A DNA stretch of 64,000 nucleotides from Rhizobium sp. Leaf306 (GTDB lineage Bacteria > Pseudomonadota > Alphaproteobacteria > Rhizobiales > Rhizobiaceae). Numbering within the stretch: the first letter of the stretch is position 1; every line of letters begins with the position of its first letter. Location of the stretch: NCBI RefSeq assembly GCF_001423425.1, contig NZ_LMNX01000001.1, positions 454,970-518,969 on the forward strand, given 5' to 3'. Below, piece after piece: positions 63,612-64,000 of the stretch. Below the pieces are notes generated by a model that was given only the letters and a program-made list of their open reading frames with translations, searched no databases and was not told where the DNA came from. The translations under genes were made by a program, and so were the position numbers.

Positions 63612-63771
63612 ATTAGGCGCCCTTTTTGCCTTGGCCATTCTATCATCGGCCTGCAGCAGCACTGACCGGCAGATCAAGGCTCCCTGCGGGCCGCTCACCA
63701 GTTTCGTCGAGGCATCGCATTGCGGCGAGCCGCAGCCTGTCAACCCGTTTACCCAGATCATGGTAGAGTAG
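63601..63771 (+). CDS. virB7: VirB7-like small lipoprotein
   Basis: 56 residues. Lipoprotein signal MATRLGALFALAILSSAC (Cys18), then SSTDRQIKAPCGPLTSFVEA and a Pro-rich end (PQPVNPFTQIM). Small lipoproteins of this kind, including TrwH/VirB7, sit in or next to virB5-virB6 and stabilise VirB9. Two further Cys could form a disulfide with VirB9. Overlaps virB5 by 11 bp. Confidence 0.72.
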   Translation: MATRLGALFALAILSSACSSTDRQIKAPCGPLTSFVEASHCGEPQPVNPFTQIMVE

Positions 63772-63775
63772 CCGC

Positions 63776-64000
63776 ATGGAACAGGCCGTGTCGTCTGCCG
63801 CCTCCGACCTGCTTCTCAGCGTCGATGTTCTGGGAACGACCTTCATCCGTGAGGTCTACCAGTCGCTTGGCCGCGTGCTGCAGCCGATCTTCTTCACGAT
63901 GCTGATCCTTTACGTGATCTGGTGGGGCTTCTCGTTAATGACCGGGCGCTCCTCACTGTCGCCGATCGAGGCGATGGAGCGACTGCTGCGCGCCGTCGTC
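63776..64000 (+). CDS. virB6: VirB6-like polytopic membrane protein (3' end outside window)
   Basis: 75 residues visible before the window edge: MEQAVSSAASDLLLSVDVLG, then a first hydrophobic span in LQPIFFTMLILYVIWWGFSL. This is the usual TrbL/VirB6 opening. It starts 4 bp after the virB7-like stop. Length and C-terminal spans cannot be judged; virB8-virB11 would be expected further right. Confidence 0.8.
   Translation, partial: MEQAVSSAASDLLLSVDVLGTTFIREVYQSLGRVLQPIFFTMLILYVIWWGFSLMTGRSSLSPIEAMERLLRAVV

Noticed and set aside
1..64000. CRISPR array, rRNA operon, insertion sequence, phage genes
   Set aside because: No regularly spaced repeats, no rRNA-like text, no transposase or integrase-like protein and no phage structural gene were recognised anywhere.

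Overview
The window looks like chromosomal DNA of a Rhizobiaceae alphaproteobacterium (Rhizobium, Neorhizobium or Agrobacterium type). The evidence is high-GC coding sequence, a betCBA choline-sulfate operon, an lpiA-acvB pair, separate cysD and cysN with an APS-type cysH, and an Rrf2 regulator facing cysH. The species cannot be fixed from sequence reading alone. Layout: (1) 1-4.6 kb, betC (cut by the window edge), betB and betA, making glycine betaine from choline sulfate. (2) 4.6-5.2 kb, a ParE-type toxin/antitoxin pair. (3) 5.3-8.0 kb, lpiA-acvB, for lysyl-phosphatidylglycerol synthesis and hydrolysis; LpiA lacks the usual large flippase half. (4) 8.1-12.2 kb, the sulfate ABC importer (sbp-cysT-cysW-cysA). 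(5) 12.5-13.2 kb, a HigBA-type module. (6) 13.2-17.4 kb, an Rrf2 regulator divergent from cysH-cysD-cysN; with the importer this covers sulfate uptake, activation and APS reduction. (7) 17.6-20.8 kb, a 909-residue ABC-exporter-like protein whose nucleotide-binding motifs are all degenerate, followed by a small cyclic-nucleotide-binding-domain protein. (8) 21-25.9 kb, a nucleotide-sugar dehydrogenase, glycosyltransferases and a NodB-like deacetylase. (9) 26.1-32.1 kb, a complete peptide-type ABC importer. (10) 32.1-35.8 kb, three glycosyltransferases, two of them MurG-like paralogues, then tRNA-Pro(CGG). (11) 36.6-55 kb, a capsule (K-antigen-like) locus: kpsC/S-like, kpsM, kpsE, kpsD, three polysaccharide pyruvyl-transferase-family paralogues, several glycosyltransferases, a degenerate kpsT and several unrecognised proteins. 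Much of it reads visibly less GC-rich than the flanks, suggesting transfer. (12) 55.7-58.9 kb, a LuxR-type regulator, an exported FAD oxidoreductase and an exported nuclease-fold protein. (13) 59-64 kb, the start of a VirB-type type IV secretion operon (virB1-2-3-4-5-7-like-6), running off the right edge. The clearest unusual signals are two unrelated ABC ATPases that have lost catalytic residues (17594-20323 and the KpsT homologue at 45450-46169). Others are the short LpiA, a tandem pair of perfect DnaA boxes at 20833-20852, the triplicated pyruvyl-transferase family, and two paralogous one-helix proteins flanking an unknown secreted protein. All family assignments come from reading motifs and overall resemblance; no database search was run.
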